DNA of 21,016 bases, taken from the NCBI GenBank assembly GCA_002308615.1, contig DBWC01000113.1:1-21016 (forward strand), in the 5' to 3' direction. Each line of letters begins with the position of its first letter. Position 1 is the first letter of the stretch. The position numbers and the translations under genes are program-made. A model generated the notes under the pieces. The model was not told the DNA's origin. It saw only the letters and a list, made by a program, of their open reading frames with translations, and made no database searches. Below are positions 4,787 to 11,919 of this stretch, one piece after another. The stretch is from Clostridiales bacterium UBA1248 (GTDB taxonomy: Bacteria > Bacillota > Clostridia > Oscillospirales > CAG-272).

Positions 4787-6178
4787 ATGAAAGCAGTATT
4801 ATATATTCACGGAAAAGACGGCAGCCCTTCCGAGAGCGAATTTTACAAGCCGATTTTTAAAGACTGCGACGTGACGGGTCTTGATTACAAAACTTTTACT
4901 CCGTGGCAGACCGGAAAAGAAATATATGAATCAGTAAAAAAGCTGAAAGAAAAATACGGTAAAATCATCATCGTTGCAAACAGCATAGGCGCTTTTTTCT
5001 GTATGAGTTCGGATATTGACGGATTTGTAAAAAAGGCGTATTTTATATCTCCCGTTGTTGATATGGAATCTCTCATACTCGGTATGATGGCGCAGGCAAA
5101 CGTGACCGAGGCGGAGCTTAAAGAAAAGGGCGTGATAGGTGAGCTTTCGTGGGAATATCTGTGTTACGTAAGAGAGCATCCGGTGAAATGGGACGCGCCG
5201 ACGCATATCATATACGGGGAAAACGACGTTCTTACCCCTTATGAAACGGTCAGGGCGTTTGCGGAAAAGCACGGCGCTTCGCTTGCTGTAATGAAAGGCG
5301 GCGAGCACTGGTTCCATACCGACGAGCAGATGGATTTTATACGCAGCCGGATAGAAAAAAGCCTGCTGCCGACAGTTATCGAAACGGACCGGCTGACGGT
5401 ATATCCGGCGACAGATGAACAGATCAAAAAAGCGATAGCGGACGAAACTGACCCTGAGCTTAAAAAAGCGTATACCGATATGCTGCAGGGGTGTATTAAA
5501 TATCCGGACAATCGGGAATGGTACGCCATGTGGATGATAGAGCAAAAAGACGGGACGCACATAGGCGATCTGTGCTTCAAAGGCTTAGACGGTAACAGCG
5601 TCTCGGAAATAGGCTACGGCTTACTTGAAGAATATCAGGGCAAAGGCTACGCGACGGAGGCGGTAAAAGCCGCGCTTTCCTGGGCGTTTTGTCAGCCGGG
5701 CGTCACCGGAATAGAGGCGGAAGCTGAAGAGAACAACGCCGCATCGCAGAGAGTGCTTTTCAAATGCGGTTTCACCGCAAACGGAAAGACCGGCGAGGAA
5801 GGACCGCGTTTCAGCTTATCAAAAACAAAATTTACGGAGGTCGTTATGAAAAACAATATTGCGTACTGCGGGCTTGACTGTGAAAAATGCGAGGCGTACA
5901 TCGCGACGAAAAACAACGATAACGCTTTAAGAGAAAAGGTCGCAAAGCTCTGGTCGGAGTTGAACAACGTTACAATAACGCCGGATATGATAAACTGCGA
6001 CGGCTGCCGTGAGAACGGCAGAAAAACGCCGTTCTGCGAATCCTTATGCCGGATACGTCAGTGCGGGCTTGAAAAGAAATATAACACGTGCGGAGACTGC
6101 GCGCAGCTCGAAAGCTGTGAAAAGGTCGGGATGATAATAAAAAACAACGCGGAAGCACTGAATAATTTAAAGAAATGA
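4787..6178 (+). CDS. Three-domain fusion: alpha/beta hydrolase, GNAT acetyltransferase, DUF3795
   Basis: A 463-aa protein made of three modules that are normally separate. Residues 1-195 are a small alpha/beta hydrolase (LYIHGKDGSPSESEF; nucleophile Ser66 in ANSIGA; Asp147 in YGENDVLTP; His in GGEHWFH, 174 or 177). Residues 197-345 are a GNAT N-acetyltransferase (ETDRLTVYPAT; acetyl-CoA loop EEYQGKGYATEA at 281-291; then a QRVLFKCGF helix). Residues 354-463 are a Cys-rich DUF3795 domain (AYCGLDCEKCEAYIA, then CDGC, CRIRQCG and CGDC motifs), which may bind metal. The last module starts at a Met with a perfect ribosome binding site (see 5836-5848). The start is ATG 4787 with AAGAGGC upstream. 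It is first in a five-gene overlapping set. Substrates are unknown. An alternative is a recent read-through fusion or an assembly error that removed a stop before residue 354. Confidence 0.85.
   Translation: MKAVLYIHGKDGSPSESEFYKPIFKDCDVTGLDYKTFTPWQTGKEIYESVKKLKEKYGKIIIVANSIGAFFCMSSDIDGFVKKAYFISPVVDMESLILGMMAQANVTEAELKEKGVIGELSWEYLCYVREHPVKWDAPTHIIYGENDVLTPYETVRAFAEKHGASLAVMKGGEHWFHTDEQMDFIRSRIEKSLLPTVIETDRLTVYPATDEQIKKAIADETDPELKKAYTDMLQGCIKYPDNREWYAMWMIEQKDGTHIGDLCFKGLDGNSVSEIGYGLLEEYQGKGYATEAVKAALSWAFCQPGVTGIEAEAEENNAASQRVLFKCGFTANGKTGEEGPRFSLSKTKFTEVVMKNNIAYCGLDCEKCEAYIATKNNDNALREKVAKLWSELNNVTITPDMINCDGCRENGRKTPFCESLCRIRQCGLEKKYNTCGDCAQLESCEKVGMIIKNNAEALNNLKK
5836..5848 (+). promoter_or_regulatory. 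Internal ribosome binding site and start for a separate DUF3795 protein
   Basis: GGAGG (5836-5840) lies 5 nt before ATG (5846-5848), in frame with the fusion and exactly where the DUF3795 module begins. Translation from here would give a normal-length 110-aa DUF3795 protein ending at 6178. Both a fused and a free form may be made. This is inferred from the sequence alone. Confidence 0.6.
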
Positions 6179-6681
6179 AAAAAGAAATAATAACGAAAAG
6201 ACTGCGTCTGTCGGAGATAAGAGAAGAAGACAGAGCAGATCTTATAAGGATCTTATCGGAGCCTGAGGTCGGAAAAACGTACATGGTCCCGGATATGAGC
6301 GGGAAAGAAACGCAGGACAAACTGTTTGATCGTTACCGCGATTTATCACAGTCGGACGACCGGTTTATGTACGGCATTTTCCTGCAAAACCGCCTGATCG
6401 GATTTATACATGAAGTATATAACAAAGACGGCGAGGTTGAACTCGGCTACGTTATAGACACGGCGCAGAAGGGCAAAGGCTACGCGTCGGAAGCTCTTGC
6501 CGCGTCCGTCAAAGAGCTTTTTGAAAAAGGATATAAAGCCGTCGTCGCCGGCGCGTTTGAAGAAAATCCGGCTTCCTTGCGCGTTATGGAAAAATGCGGC
6601 ATGAAGCCGACCGGCGAAACGGAGGATATCGAATACCGTGGCATAACGCATAAATGCATATATATGAAGGTTGAAAAATAA
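6175..6681 (+). CDS. GNAT-family N-acetyltransferase (RimJ/RimL type)
   Basis: The protein is 168 aa. It opens with IITKRLRLSEIREED, typical of RimJ/RimL-like acetyltransferases. The acetyl-CoA pyrophosphate loop QKGKGYASEA is at 98-107, and ENPASLRVMEKCGM at about 135-148 is the usual C-terminal helix-strand. It transfers acetyl from acetyl-CoA to an amine; the target (ribosomal protein N-terminus, antibiotic or small molecule) cannot be read. Its ATG overlaps the TGA of the previous gene (ATGA), implying translational coupling. It is cytoplasmic. It is the second GNAT in this unit, but is no obvious duplicate of the fused one. Confidence 0.88.
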   Translation: MKKEIITKRLRLSEIREEDRADLIRILSEPEVGKTYMVPDMSGKETQDKLFDRYRDLSQSDDRFMYGIFLQNRLIGFIHEVYNKDGEVELGYVIDTAQKGKGYASEALAASVKELFEKGYKAVVAGAFEENPASLRVMEKCGMKPTGETEDIEYRGITHKCIYMKVEK

Positions 6682-7595
6682 TGGACAAAATAATAGAAAT
6701 AGAACATTTAAGCAAATCATACGGCGACGTCAAAGCGGTGAGCGACCTGTCGTTTTCCGTAAGACGCGGCGAGCTTTTCGCGTTTTTAGGCGTGAACGGC
6801 GCGGGAAAGTCAACTACCATATCAATGATCTGCGGACAGCTGAAAAAAGACGGCGGCAGCATTAAAGTCTGCGGAGAGGACGTAGAAAAGAATTTTGATC
6901 ACATAAGCCGCAAAATAGGCGTGGTGTTCCAAAGCTCCGCGCTTGACGCGCAGTTATCGGCAAAAGACAATCTCAAAAGCCGTGCGGCGCTTTACGGTAT
7001 TACCGGAAAAGCGTTTGCAAAACGGTTTGAGCAGCTTGCGGGGATCCTTGATTTTGCCGAGTTTGCCGCCAGACCGCTAAACAAACTGTCCGGCGGACAG
7101 AAGCGCAGAATAGACATTGCGCGTGCACTGATACACGAGCCGGAGATTCTGATCCTGGACGAGCCGACGACGGGACTTGACCCGCAAACGCGCAAGCTTT
7201 TGTGGGACGTTATAGAAAAGATGCGCAAAGAAAAAAATCTGACCGTATTTCTTACCACTCATTATATGGAGGAAGCCGCGGACGCGGATTACGTCGTTAT
7301 AATCGACGCGGGAGAGATCGCCGCGCACGGCTCGCCGCTTGAGCTCAAAAACAATTACGCCGGCGACTACGTAACGCTGTACGGCTGTGACAAAGAGAAG
7401 ATCAAGGCGCTCGGTCTGCCGTATACCGAGGTGCGCGACGGCGTGCGCGTATCCGTTGAGAATACTGAAAAAGTGACCGAGCTTATCGTTTCCCATCCCG
7501 AGCTTTTCTCCGACTACGAGGTCACAAAAGGCAAAATGGACGACGTTTTTCTTGCCGTTACCGGCAAAAATCTCGTAGGAGGTGCGGCGCAGTGA
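6681..7595 (+). CDS. ABC transporter ATP-binding protein (ABC-2 / drug-export type)
   Basis: A 304-aa ATPase with all signature motifs: Walker A GVNGAGKST (37-45), Q-loop VVFQSS (Gln84), signature LSGGQ (136-140), Walker B ILILDEP (156-162) and switch His194 in TTHYMEEA. The GLDPQTRKLLW stretch and the C-terminal extension (about 225-300) place it with the CcmA/DrrA-like ATPases of ABC-2 exporters. It energises the permease encoded next. The start ATG overlaps the TAA of the acetyltransferase gene by one base. Confidence 0.93.
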   Translation: MDKIIEIEHLSKSYGDVKAVSDLSFSVRRGELFAFLGVNGAGKSTTISMICGQLKKDGGSIKVCGEDVEKNFDHISRKIGVVFQSSALDAQLSAKDNLKSRAALYGITGKAFAKRFEQLAGILDFAEFAARPLNKLSGGQKRRIDIARALIHEPEILILDEPTTGLDPQTRKLLWDVIEKMRKEKNLTVFLTTHYMEEAADADYVVIIDAGEIAAHGSPLELKNNYAGDYVTLYGCDKEKIKALGLPYTEVRDGVRVSVENTEKVTELIVSHPELFSDYEVTKGKMDDVFLAVTGKNLVGGAAQ

Positions 7596-8491
7596 AAATA
7601 TTAGGTAACGTTATAGGCAGAAATTTAAAACTGTTTTTCAAAGATAAAGGAACGTTCTTTTCCTCACTCATCACGCCGGTGCTCCTGCTCGTGCTTTACG
7701 CAACTTTTTTGGCAAAAGTGTTCCGTGAGAGCTTTGCTTCGGCTCTGCCGGAGGGCATGGAGGTAGCGGACAAGCTGCTTAACGGCACCGTTGCCGGTCA
7801 GCTCGTATCCTCGCTTTTGGCCGTTTCGTGCGTTACCGTATCTTTCTGCGCAAACCTTATAATGATACAGGATAAGGCGAACGGAAGCATACGCGATTTT
7901 ACCGTATCTCCGGTAAAACGCTCTGCGCTTGCGGCGGGATATTATATCGCCTCCGCGTCAAGTACGCTTATAGTCACGTTTTCCGCTCTGGCGGTGTGCT
8001 TAGGCTACCTTGCGACGCAGGGCTGGTATATGAGTGTATCGGACGTATGCTTCGTCATACTTGACGTGTTCTTGCTTACGCTTTTCGGAACGTCGTTTTC
8101 CTGCGCGGTCAACTTCTTTATGAATACGAACGGTCAGGCGTCGGCGGTAGGCACGATAGTAAGCGCGGGATACGGCTTTATCTGCGGCGCGTATATGCCG
8201 ATATCAAACTTCGGCAAAGGACTGCAAAGAGTTCTGTCGTTTCTGCCGGGCACGTACGGCACGTCACTTCTGAAAACTCACGTGATGCGCGGCGTCTTTG
8301 CGGAAATGGAGAACATAGGCTTTCCCTCGGATGTCGTTGAAAAAATAAAGGACAGCATAGACTGCAACACGTATTTCTTCGATCATAAAGCCACGATCCC
8401 GGCGATGTACACCGTTATGGTCGGCTCGATCGTCGTGCTTACCGGTCTGTTCGTGCTGTTCCATATACTGAAAAGGAGAGGCAATAAATGA
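7592..8491 (+). CDS. ABC-2 type transporter permease
   Basis: A 299-aa membrane protein with about six hydrophobic spans. One lies near the N-terminus (FSSLITPVLLLVLYATFLA, about 23-42), a central block is at about 95-200, and a C-terminal span is at about 270-290. A large extracytoplasmic loop lies between the first two spans. The motif IQDKANGSIRDFTVSPVKR (about 91-109) is the conserved cytoplasmic segment of ABC-2 permeases. It starts at GTG 7592, overlapping the ATPase stop (GTGA), with GGAGG at 7578-7582. It pairs with the upstream ATPase, probably as a dimeric exporter. Cargo is unknown. Lantibiotic, drug or lipid export are all possible. Confidence 0.9.
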   Translation: MKILGNVIGRNLKLFFKDKGTFFSSLITPVLLLVLYATFLAKVFRESFASALPEGMEVADKLLNGTVAGQLVSSLLAVSCVTVSFCANLIMIQDKANGSIRDFTVSPVKRSALAAGYYIASASSTLIVTFSALAVCLGYLATQGWYMSVSDVCFVILDVFLLTLFGTSFSCAVNFFMNTNGQASAVGTIVSAGYGFICGAYMPISNFGKGLQRVLSFLPGTYGTSLLKTHVMRGVFAEMENIGFPSDVVEKIKDSIDCNTYFFDHKATIPAMYTVMVGSIVVLTGLFVLFHILKRRGNK

Positions 8492-9204
8492 AATATATTT
8501 TGAGTAAAAAATACGACACGCATTATTTTATGTCAAAGATAATGGGACCGAATCCCTTGAAGCTGGAAGAGGAACTCCTGACAGATAATCTCATACCGAA
8601 AGGCGCCGTCGTCTGCGACCTCGGAAGCGGGAAGGGCTTAACGAGCATATTTCTCGTAAAGGAGTACGGCTTTAAAGTTTATGCCGCCGATCTGTGGAGC
8701 GATCCGGAGCAGAACCGCCTGTTTTTCCGCGAAAACGGGCTGACGGAGCAGCAGCTTATCCCGGTAAAAGCGGACGCGGAAGATCTGCCGTTTGAAAAGG
8801 AATTCTTTGACGCGGTCGTATCGACCGATTCGTATAACTATTTCGGGCGCGACCCGGAATATCTTGATAACAAACTTCTGCCGTTTGTGAAAAAAGGCGG
8901 ATATATCTACGTGGCCGTTCCGGGAATGAAAAAGGATCTGCATAATAATTTGCCGCCGGAGCTTCTGCTCTCGTGGACGCCGGAGCAGCTTGACTATATA
9001 CACGACGCGGAGTACTGGCGCAGCATAGTCGGAGCGTGCCGCGGCGCGAAAGTAGTTGAAGTATCCGAAATGCAGTCAAACGAAGAGGTCTGGGCGGACT
9101 GGCTGAAACAGGATAACGAATATGCGGTAGGCGACAGAAAAACGATGGAAGCCGGCGGCGGAAAGTATCTGAATTTTATTAAAATCGTTTTGAAGAATAA
9201 ATAA
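8488..9204 (+). CDS. Class I SAM-dependent methyltransferase
   Basis: The protein is 238 aa. The SAM-binding glycine motif VCDLGSGKG is at 42-50, with the acidic end of strand 2 at YAADLW (65-70). A VKADAEDLPFEKEFFDAVVSTD segment follows at about 92-113 (motifs II/III), then a Gly-rich LPFVKKGGYIYVAVPG strand. This layout fits small-molecule methyltransferases (Methyltransf_11/25 class). The substrate is unknown. The start ATG overlaps the permease TGA (ATGA), with AAAGGAGAGG at 8471-8480. As the last gene of a unit with two acetyltransferases and an exporter, it may modify the exported or detoxified compound, which is inference. Confidence 0.88.
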   Translation: MKYILSKKYDTHYFMSKIMGPNPLKLEEELLTDNLIPKGAVVCDLGSGKGLTSIFLVKEYGFKVYAADLWSDPEQNRLFFRENGLTEQQLIPVKADAEDLPFEKEFFDAVVSTDSYNYFGRDPEYLDNKLLPFVKKGGYIYVAVPGMKKDLHNNLPPELLLSWTPEQLDYIHDAEYWRSIVGACRGAKVVEVSEMQSNEEVWADWLKQDNEYAVGDRKTMEAGGGKYLNFIKIVLKNK

Positions 9205-9416
9205 GGTGTCCCTGCGGGAATCCCGGGCTCGCCCTCAAGCTCGGCTGGGTTCAGCGAATGAATTCAGTTCGCAGCCGCTCGGAAGAAATCGTCTTAAACG
9301 AAATCATTTGCAAATAATAACGGCGCGAGGCGGGAAGATCAACTCCCCGCCTCGCTGAAATCATCGCGGAAATATAAGTGTCGAAAGCGCTTTTTTCTGT
9401 TCTTCCGCCGGCGGTT
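9205..9416. other. Intergenic stretch with hairpins, no gene
   Basis: A small hairpin TCCC-TGC-GGGA is at 9209-9219. A GC-rich segment follows at 9220-9280 with partial inverted repeats but no linker repeats like those of the three arrays. The long hairpin at 9325-9355 is listed separately. No credible coding frame or promoter was found. Confidence 0.4.
9325..9355. terminator. Long hairpin between convergent operons, likely bidirectional terminator
   Basis: GCGAGGCGGG (9325-9334) pairs perfectly with CCCGCCTCGC (9346-9355) around an 11-nt loop. No strong T-run follows on the plus strand. The minus strand reads into a TTATTATTT-rich stretch, so it may work better for the ogt transcript. Confidence 0.55.
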
Positions 9417-9905
9417 TTAATTTATAATTTTTTCGATTTTAAGCAGTTTTTCTTTTATATCGAGTCCTGCGGCGTAGCCTGTGAGTGAGCCGTCCGAGCC
9501 TATCACTCTGTGACACGGAATTATTATCGCTATAGGGTTGCGGTGGACCGCGCCGCCTATCGCCTGCGCGGACATTCGTTTTATACCGCGGCGCACGGCT
9601 GTTATCTTCGCTATTTCGCCGTAGGTCATGGTCTGCCCGTATGGGATGGTGAGCAAAATACCGCACACCTCTTTACAGAACGGCGTCACATTCAGCCTTA
9701 TCGGCGGCTTAAAATCGGGAATACCGCCGCTGAAATAAATATCAAGCCACCAGACCGTTTTCTCAAGAGCCGGAATACCGGCGCAGGACGTATATCCGGC
9801 GTTTACCGGGCTTCCGAAACTCACCCCGGTAAGATACTCCCCGTCGCTTTGCAGCGCCAGAGCACCAAGCGGGGAATTATATTGAATTAAATTACTTCTT
9901 CTCAT
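9417..9905 (-). CDS. ogt: Methylated-DNA--protein-cysteine methyltransferase (Ogt-type)
   Basis: A 162-aa suicide DNA-repair enzyme that removes O6-alkyl groups from guanine onto its own cysteine. The active-site motif PCHRV is at 130-134 (acceptor Cys131). It is preceded by the winged-helix segment IPYGQTMTYGEIAK (87-100) and a HRNPIAIII strand, and followed by GSLTGYAAGLDIKEKLL, all as in Ogt/MGMT proteins. The length is normal for the single-domain Ogt form without an Ada N-terminal domain. It starts at ATG 9905-9903. The ribosome binding site is weak (GAAGTAATTGATGAA), despite a near-perfect promoter at 9951-9979. It is a single gene transcribed against its neighbours. A palindrome inside the promoter spacer suggests repression. 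Confidence 0.95.
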   Translation of the reverse strand: MRRSNLIQYNSPLGALALQSDGEYLTGVSFGSPVNAGYTSCAGIPALEKTVWWLDIYFSGGIPDFKPPIRLNVTPFCKEVCGILLTIPYGQTMTYGEIAKITAVRRGIKRMSAQAIGGAVHRNPIAIIIPCHRVIGSDGSLTGYAAGLDIKEKLLKIEKIIN

Positions 9906-9950
9906 TTCATCAATTACTTCAAACTCACTGTTTAATAATCTTTAAAACTG

Positions 9951-9979
9951 ATTATATCAAATCACATGTGATATGTCAA
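9951..9979 (-). promoter_or_regulatory. Consensus SigA promoter of ogt
   Basis: Read on the minus strand, TTGACA (9979-9974) and TATAAT (9956-9951) are separated by exactly 17 bp. Both hexamers are perfect consensus. Such a promoter would be very strong unless repressed. Confidence 0.88.
9961..9972. promoter_or_regulatory. Palindromic operator candidate in the ogt promoter spacer
   Basis: ATCACATGTGAT is a perfect 12-bp palindrome lying wholly between the -35 and -10 boxes. A bound repressor would block RNA polymerase. The regulator is unknown and not obviously encoded in the window. Confidence 0.55.
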
Positions 9980-10025
9980 GATAAAAAAAACTCGCGCAGA
10001 CAGGATATTTTTTGCTGCTTCAGCC

Positions 10026-10065
10026 GCGCGCGGGTGTCCCCCCACCGCACCGCGCGCTTTTTTTT
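10026..10065 (+). terminator. Strong rho-independent terminator with no plus-strand gene before it
   Basis: GCGCGCGG (10026-10033) pairs with CCGCGCGC (10050-10057), with extra inner GTG/CAC pairs, followed by eight T residues (10058-10065). The gene just upstream (ogt) is on the other strand. It may insulate the 10087 promoter from antisense transcription, or be the leftover end of a lost gene. Confidence 0.8.
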
Positions 10066-10086
10066 ATCAAAAAACAAAAATTGCTC

Positions 10087-10115
10087 TTGCTTAATTACGA
10101 TATACGTGATATAAT
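10087..10115 (+). promoter_or_regulatory. SigA promoter of the esterase-peptidase operon
   Basis: TTGCTT (10087-10092), a 17-bp spacer, and TATAAT (10110-10115), 29 nt before the ATG at 10145. It should drive the five genes to 17587. Confidence 0.72.
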
Positions 10116-10144
10116 GTAATTAACAACCGAAAGGATGATAAATT

Positions 10145-11143
10145 ATGAAACTTGATCCGCTTTTTTGCGACAATATGATATTTGCCGAAAACAAACCGAT
10201 TAGAGTTTTCGGCGTAGGGGATAACGACGTTAAAGTAAGCTTTAACGGTAATACAAAAACCGTAAAATCAAAGGACGGTAAATGGCTTGCGGAGCTTCCC
10301 GCGCAGAAAGCCGGAGGACCTTACGAGCTTGAAATAAGCTCCGGCGATTTTAATAAAGTTATAAAAAACGTTTACGTCGGGCAGGTTTATCTCATTGCCG
10401 GACAGTCGAACGCCGAATTCAGGCTCTGCGAGTCGGACGAGCCGGAGACGGGTTATACGAGCGACGAACTCTTACGCAACTATTTTGTCTGCCGTCCGTG
10501 GATACCGGAGGACGTTTTCAAGCCCGGCGACGGATGGCGGCTTGCCGAAAAAGACGCGGTCGGTCAATGGTCGGCGATAGGCTATCTTGCCGGTCGCGCG
10601 CTGCGGCGTGAAACGGGCAAAGCGATAGGCACGATCTCATGTTATCAGGGCGCGTCCGTCATAGAATCGTGGATGCCCGCGGAGGAAACGGTGAAATTCG
10701 GCTTAAAAGAAAACGAGCTCATGATAGACCACACGTACCCCGAATACGCCGCATGGAACAAAGGCGGGATCATATACGATAAAATGCTCTCCAAGCTGTT
10801 TCCGTTCTCTTTGTCCGGCGTTATCTGGTATCAGGGCGAAAGCGATACGACCGAGGCGGAAGGCGCGGTATACGACAAAGAGCTTTGCAGACTTATGCAA
10901 ATAATGAGGCAGGGTTTTGCCGACCCCGAGTTATACTTTGCAATAATTCAGATCGCCGATTTTGACGGCAGAAAAGAGTACGATCCGCAGGGCTGGATCT
11001 CAATACAAAATGCGCAGGAAAAAGCGGTGAAGGCCGACCCGCATTCTTCTCTTGTAATTTCCCGCGACGTCTGCGAGAGCACGGGGATACACCCGACGAA
11101 AAAGACGGAATTATCCGAGCGCGCGGCAAAAGTTTTTTTATAA
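10145..11143 (+). CDS. Sialate O-acetylesterase-like (SASA domain) carbohydrate esterase
   Basis: The protein is 332 aa. Residues 1-75 form a beta-rich N-terminal domain. The SASA/SGNH-type esterase core starts at VYLIAGQSNAEF, where Ser88 is the predicted nucleophile. The conserved GVIWYQGESD motif is at 224-233 and the C-terminal GIHPTKK carries the predicted catalytic His315. The family removes O-acetyl groups from sialic acid or from acetylated xylan and other sugars. There is no signal peptide, so it probably acts inside the cell on imported sugars. The start ATG has AAAGGA about 9 nt upstream. It is the first gene of the operon, 12 nt before the PHP gene. The substrate is not determinable here. 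Plain acetyl-xylan or sugar esterase is as likely as sialate esterase. Confidence 0.85.
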   Translation: MKLDPLFCDNMIFAENKPIRVFGVGDNDVKVSFNGNTKTVKSKDGKWLAELPAQKAGGPYELEISSGDFNKVIKNVYVGQVYLIAGQSNAEFRLCESDEPETGYTSDELLRNYFVCRPWIPEDVFKPGDGWRLAEKDAVGQWSAIGYLAGRALRRETGKAIGTISCYQGASVIESWMPAEETVKFGLKENELMIDHTYPEYAAWNKGGIIYDKMLSKLFPFSLSGVIWYQGESDTTEAEGAVYDKELCRLMQIMRQGFADPELYFAIIQIADFDGRKEYDPQGWISIQNAQEKAVKADPHSSLVISRDVCESTGIHPTKKTELSERAAKVFL

Positions 11144-11155
11144 GGATTTGAGAAG

Positions 11156-11914
11156 ATGATACAGGACTTACATTCACACACGTATTATTCGTTTTGCGGC
11201 AAGGACGCCCCGGAGGCGATAGTCGAGGCGGCGATAGCCGGCGGGCTTGACACTTTCGGCATATCCGACCACAATTACGGCGTCGGCTACGGCAGATTTG
11301 ACGTTTTCCTTTCGCCGTCCGCCGAAGCGCTGCACGGAACCTACGAACGCACGTTAAGGCGTTATTACGATCACATAAATCTCGTGCGCGAAAAGTATAA
11401 AGACAAAATTGACGTAAAGCGCGGCATAGAGCTTTGCACGCTGTACGACGGTAACGGTTTTAAAGTGCATCATCTGCCGGACGACGCGGATATTTCGTAC
11501 TACGATTACTGCCTTATTGAAAATCTCGATCATCCGATATCCGTGACAAAAGGCGACGTCTTCGCGTATGCCAAACGCTGCGGAACTCCGATCGTCGGCA
11601 TAGCGCACACGGACCTTTTCGCACATATCAAAGCGAGAGGCGAAGACCCGTATGAATATTTCTGCAGAATGGCAGAAGAAAATATCTTCTGGGAAATGAA
11701 CGTAAGCTACGACCCGACGCACAACTATCGCGTTCACGCATATATGCTTGATTTCTTTGCGGACGAGGAAAAACAGGATATAGTGAGGCGCTCCGGCGCG
11801 CGCGTTTCCATCGGCTTTGACGGACACAGAGTTGAGGACTATCTGCCGGACAGAGTAAGAGAATACAACGACAAATTAACAGCGCTTGGTATAAAGAAAC
11901 CGTTTGAGAATTAA
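11156..11914 (+). CDS. PHP-domain metal-dependent phosphoesterase (histidinol-phosphatase-like)
   Basis: A 252-aa PHP-fold enzyme. Metal-binding motifs appear in order: DLHSHTYYS (His6, His8), GISDHN (Asp38, His39), KRGIELC (Glu92), GIAHTDLF (His151) and GFDGH (Asp222, His224). Such stand-alone PHP proteins hydrolyse phosphate esters. Some are histidinol phosphatases (HisK/HisJ), but no his genes are near. Placement between two esterases suggests a sugar-phosphate or nucleotide substrate, which is inference. The ATG follows AAGGATTTGAGAAG. The next gene begins 5 nt after its stop. It is cytoplasmic. Confidence 0.85.
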   Translation: MIQDLHSHTYYSFCGKDAPEAIVEAAIAGGLDTFGISDHNYGVGYGRFDVFLSPSAEALHGTYERTLRRYYDHINLVREKYKDKIDVKRGIELCTLYDGNGFKVHHLPDDADISYYDYCLIENLDHPISVTKGDVFAYAKRCGTPIVGIAHTDLFAHIKARGEDPYEYFCRMAEENIFWEMNVSYDPTHNYRVHAYMLDFFADEEKQDIVRRSGARVSIGFDGHRVEDYLPDRVREYNDKLTALGIKKPFEN

Positions 11915-11919
11915 GAATT

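Noticed and set aside
11156..11914. Specific call as a histidine-biosynthesis enzyme (hisK/hisJ)
   Set aside because: PHP motifs are clear, but no other histidine gene is nearby and the operon context is esterases and a peptidase. The general family name was kept.
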